From assembly GCA_021200895.1 (NCBI GenBank), contig JAJQFX010000213.1:1-7135 (forward strand): a DNA stretch of 7,135 nt, read 5' to 3'. This DNA comes from Clostridiales bacterium (lineage in GTDB: Bacteria; Bacillota; Clostridia; Oscillospirales; Oscillospiraceae). Numbering within the stretch: the stretch's first letter is position 1; every line of letters begins with the position of its first letter. Below are positions 5,708-7,135 of the stretch, in pieces. Made by a program: the position numbers and the translations under genes. Below the pieces are notes generated by a model. That model saw only the letters and a program-made list of their open reading frames with translations. It had not been told where the DNA came from and did no database searches.

Positions 5708-6250
5708 ATGGAGGACCTGAACCGCCGACTGATGAACAGCCTCCGGCTCACATACAACCTGCTGCGCAGGCGGCGCATCCAGGGGGTCCTGCTGGATGGC
5801 GGCGGAGATCAAGAGCGTATATACAGACAACCGAGGACGAAAGGCGCGGCGGATATGGAAAAGAAACAACTGATTAAGATGAGGGAGGAACGCTCCGCGC
5901 TGCTCCAGGAGATGATTCTGGAGGCGGTGTGTCAGGAGGGAAAGCCACTCAGCCAGCGGCAGCTGGCAAGTCAGCTCTCCATGTCTCCCCAGATGCTGGC
6001 GGACGAGGTGAGCAGGCTGGAGCGGAAGGGCTATGTGAACCGGTCCCGCAGCAAGGATAGCCTGCGGGAACCCTGCGTCTCCCTGACCAAACAGGGCGAG
6101 GAACGGGCCGCAGAGCTGCGACAGATCAAAAACCGGCAGAACGCGGAGTTTTTCAAGCCTCTGACCGAGAAGGAGAAGGAGACTCTGCTCACGCTGCTGG
6201 ACAAGCTGAACCTGGCCGAGGAGATGGGGCTGAAGGAAAACGGCCTTTAA
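5708..6250 (+). CDS. MarR-type winged helix-turn-helix regulator
   Basis: The protein has 180 residues. Residues 63-130 fit a MarR-like winged helix: a helix LLQEMILEAVCQEG, the helix-turn-helix LSQRQLASQLSMSPQMLADEVSRLERKGYV (81-110), a wing with RSRSKDSLREPCVSLT (112-127), then KQGEERAAELRQI, the usual start of the following helix. The C-terminal helices (about 152-174) would complete the dimer interface with the N-terminal helix (1-23). Between that first helix and the DNA-binding part lies a basic, low-hydrophobicity linker (about 30-60), longer than in classical MarR. The start at 5708 has GAGGA (5694-5698) upstream. A later in-frame ATG at 5855 would remove the first helix and linker and has no good binding site. 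No target gene adjoins it, since a terminator follows directly. Ligand and targets are unknown. No gene name is justified. Confidence 0.8.
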   Translation: MEDLNRRLMNSLRLTYNLLRRRRIQGVLLDGGGDQERIYRQPRTKGAADMEKKQLIKMREERSALLQEMILEAVCQEGKPLSQRQLASQLSMSPQMLADEVSRLERKGYVNRSRSKDSLREPCVSLTKQGEERAAELRQIKNRQNAEFFKPLTEKEKETLLTLLDKLNLAEEMGLKENGL

Positions 6251-6270
6251 GTTGAAATTGCATGAAAAAC

Positions 6271-6320
6271 AGAGGAAAACGCTTTATATTGGCGGTTTTC
6301 CTCTTTATTTTTGCGTTTTT
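6271..6320 (+). terminator. Terminator of the MarR-type gene, probably bidirectional
   Basis: AGAGGAAAAC (6271-6280) and GTTTTCCTCT (6295-6304) form a perfect 10-bp stem with a 14-nt loop. On the plus strand it is followed by TTATTTTTGCGTTTTT. On the minus strand the stem is followed by GTTTTTC, so it could also end leftward transcription coming from queG. It begins 20 nt after the MarR-type stop codon. Confidence 0.75.
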
Positions 6321-6350
6321 GTGTCTATCTCTTTGCTTCGCGGGGAAACC

Positions 6351-6410
6351 CTTCCGCCGTCAAGCGGCACTTCCGCTTCGCTCCCTGCCCTTTCAGGGGC
6401 GGCAGGAGGG
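6351..6410. repeat. GC-rich palindromic stretch resembling an intergenic REP-type element
   Basis: CCGC-N6-GCGG (6354-6367) is followed by CCTGCC (6384-6389) pairing with GGCAGG (6401-6406) around CTTTCAGGGGC, so two hairpins lie side by side. The style (a CCGCCGTCAAGCGGC head, then a C-rich/G-rich palindrome around TTTCAGGGG) resembles short interspersed palindromes I recall between genes of gut Firmicutes. Membership cannot be shown from a single copy. Confidence 0.4.
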
Positions 6411-6415
6411 GATAG

Positions 6416-6451
6416 TGCTTGTCGTCTGGTGTCAGTTTTGTCCGACAAGCA
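6416..6451. repeat. Perfect 9-bp inverted repeat
   Basis: TGCTTGTCG (6416-6424) and CGACAAGCA (6443-6451) are exact inverted arms with an 18-nt loop. On the plus strand GGGATTTTTAG follows, so it might act as a weak backup terminator. On the minus strand no T run follows. It could also be part of the adjacent palindromic element. Confidence 0.45.
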
Positions 6452-6481
6452 TGGGATTTTTAGTAGGAACACCCACTTTCT

Positions 6482-6502
6482 AGTCACTAATCACTAGCCA
6501 CT
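6482..6502. repeat. Three-copy 7-bp tandem repeat
   Basis: AGTCACT, AATCACT and AGCCACT lie head to tail, with consensus ARYCACT. The array is degenerate and 40 bp past the queG stop on its 3' side. It looks like a short simple-sequence repeat; no function is evident. Confidence 0.5.
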
Positions 6503-6541
6503 CAAATAGCACGGCTGATCCAAAGGGATGACCATAATAAA

Positions 6542-7135
6542 TTACTCCCTTTTTTTCTGTTTCAGCGCCAAATTCCGCCGCAGCACCTCCGGCCCACGCC
6601 AGGCGAAAGCCCGGCCTCCGTATTTCTCCCGAAACGTCCGGTTGCTCAGCCCCTCCAAATCCTCCAGGGCCAGGGAGGGCAAATAGGGCTGGGCGGCGTC
6701 CTGCCCGGTCAGGTCGGACAGGGGCGAGAGGGCAGCGTCCTGGTTGTAGGGGCAAACCTGCTGGCAGAGGTCGCAGCCCCAAATCAGCGGGTGAGCGGCC
6801 AACAGCGCCTCCTCGTCTGCGGTGAGCGGCCCCTTCTTCTGGGTCAGGGCGGAGAGGCAGTTGCTCTTGTCGAAGGGAAGTTTCTCCAGCGCGCCGCCGG
6901 GACAGGCCCGGACGCAGGCTCCGCAGCCGATGCAGTCAGGCGCGGGCGCGGCGGCGGAGGCCAGCGGCAGGTCGGTGAGGATGGTCCCCAAAAAGACCCA
7001 GCTGCCGTAAGGATCCACGATGACCAGCCCGTTGCGGCCCAGTACGCCCACCCCTGCCAGTTTTGCGCACTGGCGCTCGTCCAGGGGAGAGCTGTCGGTG
7101 CCGGGGACGAACCGGTGTTCCGGGTGGCTCTGGGC
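6542..7135 (-). CDS. queG: Epoxyqueuosine reductase QueG, C-terminal 197 residues (N-terminus outside the window)
   Basis: The frame is open to the right edge, so the gene starts outside. The GTG at 7051 is internal, because family sequence continues upstream of it: FVPGTDSSPLDERQCAKLAGVGVLGRN. That segment carries the conserved Asp (visible residue 14) thought to be the active-site acid, and the GxGxxGRN region. PYGSWVFLGTILTDL follows. Next comes a bacterial-ferredoxin-like part with CIGCGACVRACP, a single Cys in NCLSALTQKKG, and GCDLCQQVCPYN, together eight Cys for two [4Fe-4S] clusters. QueG is a cobalamin-dependent, cytoplasmic enzyme that reduces epoxyqueuosine to queuosine in tRNA, the last step of Q synthesis. 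The protein ends soon after the NRTFREKYGGRAFAWRG segment, so the C-terminal HEAT-like extension seen in B. subtilis QueG is absent. It is convergent with the MarR-type gene. Confidence 0.92.
   Translation of the reverse strand, partial: AQSHPEHRFVPGTDSSPLDERQCAKLAGVGVLGRNGLVIVDPYGSWVFLGTILTDLPLASAAAPAPDCIGCGACVRACPGGALEKLPFDKSNCLSALTQKKGPLTADEEALLAAHPLIWGCDLCQQVCPYNQDAALSPLSDLTGQDAAQPYLPSLALEDLEGLSNRTFREKYGGRAFAWRGPEVLRRNLALKQKKRE

Larger units (their letters stand above)
6311..6541. other. Non-coding interval between convergent genes, with palindromes and a short repeat
   Basis: I see no credible gene here. Short frames of 60-81 codons exist but lack binding sites and family resemblance, and they run through the terminator and palindromes. 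The interval holds a REP-like GC-rich palindromic stretch (6351-6410), a second perfect stem (6416-6451) and a 7-bp tandem repeat (6482-6502). It separates the MarR-type gene from the oppositely oriented queG. Confidence 0.6.

Noticed and set aside
6252..6497. Short plus-strand frames (81 and 73 codons) after the MarR-type gene
   Set aside because: They have no usable ribosome binding site, pass through the terminator and palindromes, and resemble no protein.
6542..7051. queG starting at the GTG at 7051
   Set aside because: QueG-like sequence, including the conserved Asp-Ser-Ser-Pro region, continues upstream in the same frame to the window edge, so this GTG is an internal Val codon.

Overview
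The window is about 60% G+C and carries Gram-positive style signals: GGAGG-type ribosome binding sites, sigma-A type promoters, and short stem-loop terminators with T runs. Mini-ribonuclease III together with a bacterial RqcH protein points to the Firmicutes. The G+C content and intergenic style suggest a gut clostridium of the Oscillospiraceae type (Flavonifractor/Oscillibacter-like). That placement is inference from gene content and composition, not a database match.

Layout. Bases 1-2060 (minus) hold most of an aconitase-superfamily hydratase whose C-terminus runs off the left edge. Bases 2061-2392 are a divergent control region. On the hydratase side it has a promoter, an inverted repeat over the -35 and a leader with an 18-bp hairpin. 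On the other side it has a separate promoter for a rightward operon. That operon (2393-5482) encodes a DMT/EamA membrane transporter, Mini-ribonuclease III (mrnC) and RqcH, and ends in a strong intrinsic terminator. A new promoter (TTGACA-N17-TATGAT) with a palindrome in its spacer drives a MarR-type regulator (5708-6250). A probably bidirectional terminator follows. Bases 6311-6541 are non-coding and contain palindromes and a 7-bp tandem repeat. The right end (6542-7135, minus) is the C-terminal part of epoxyqueuosine reductase, QueG.

How the genes relate. mrnC (23S rRNA maturation) and rqcH (rescue of stalled 50S subunits by alanine tailing) are both ribosome-linked and appear translationally coupled. 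QueG (queuosine in tRNA) is also translation-related but is on the other strand and separately transcribed. The hydratase and the DMT transporter share only a divergent control region, and their substrates cannot be named. The MarR protein is probably autoregulated.

No mobile element, CRISPR array, tRNA or rRNA was recognised. Apart from the structured leader and candidate operators, the window looks like ordinary chromosomal housekeeping DNA. I see no convincing evidence for a new multigene system.
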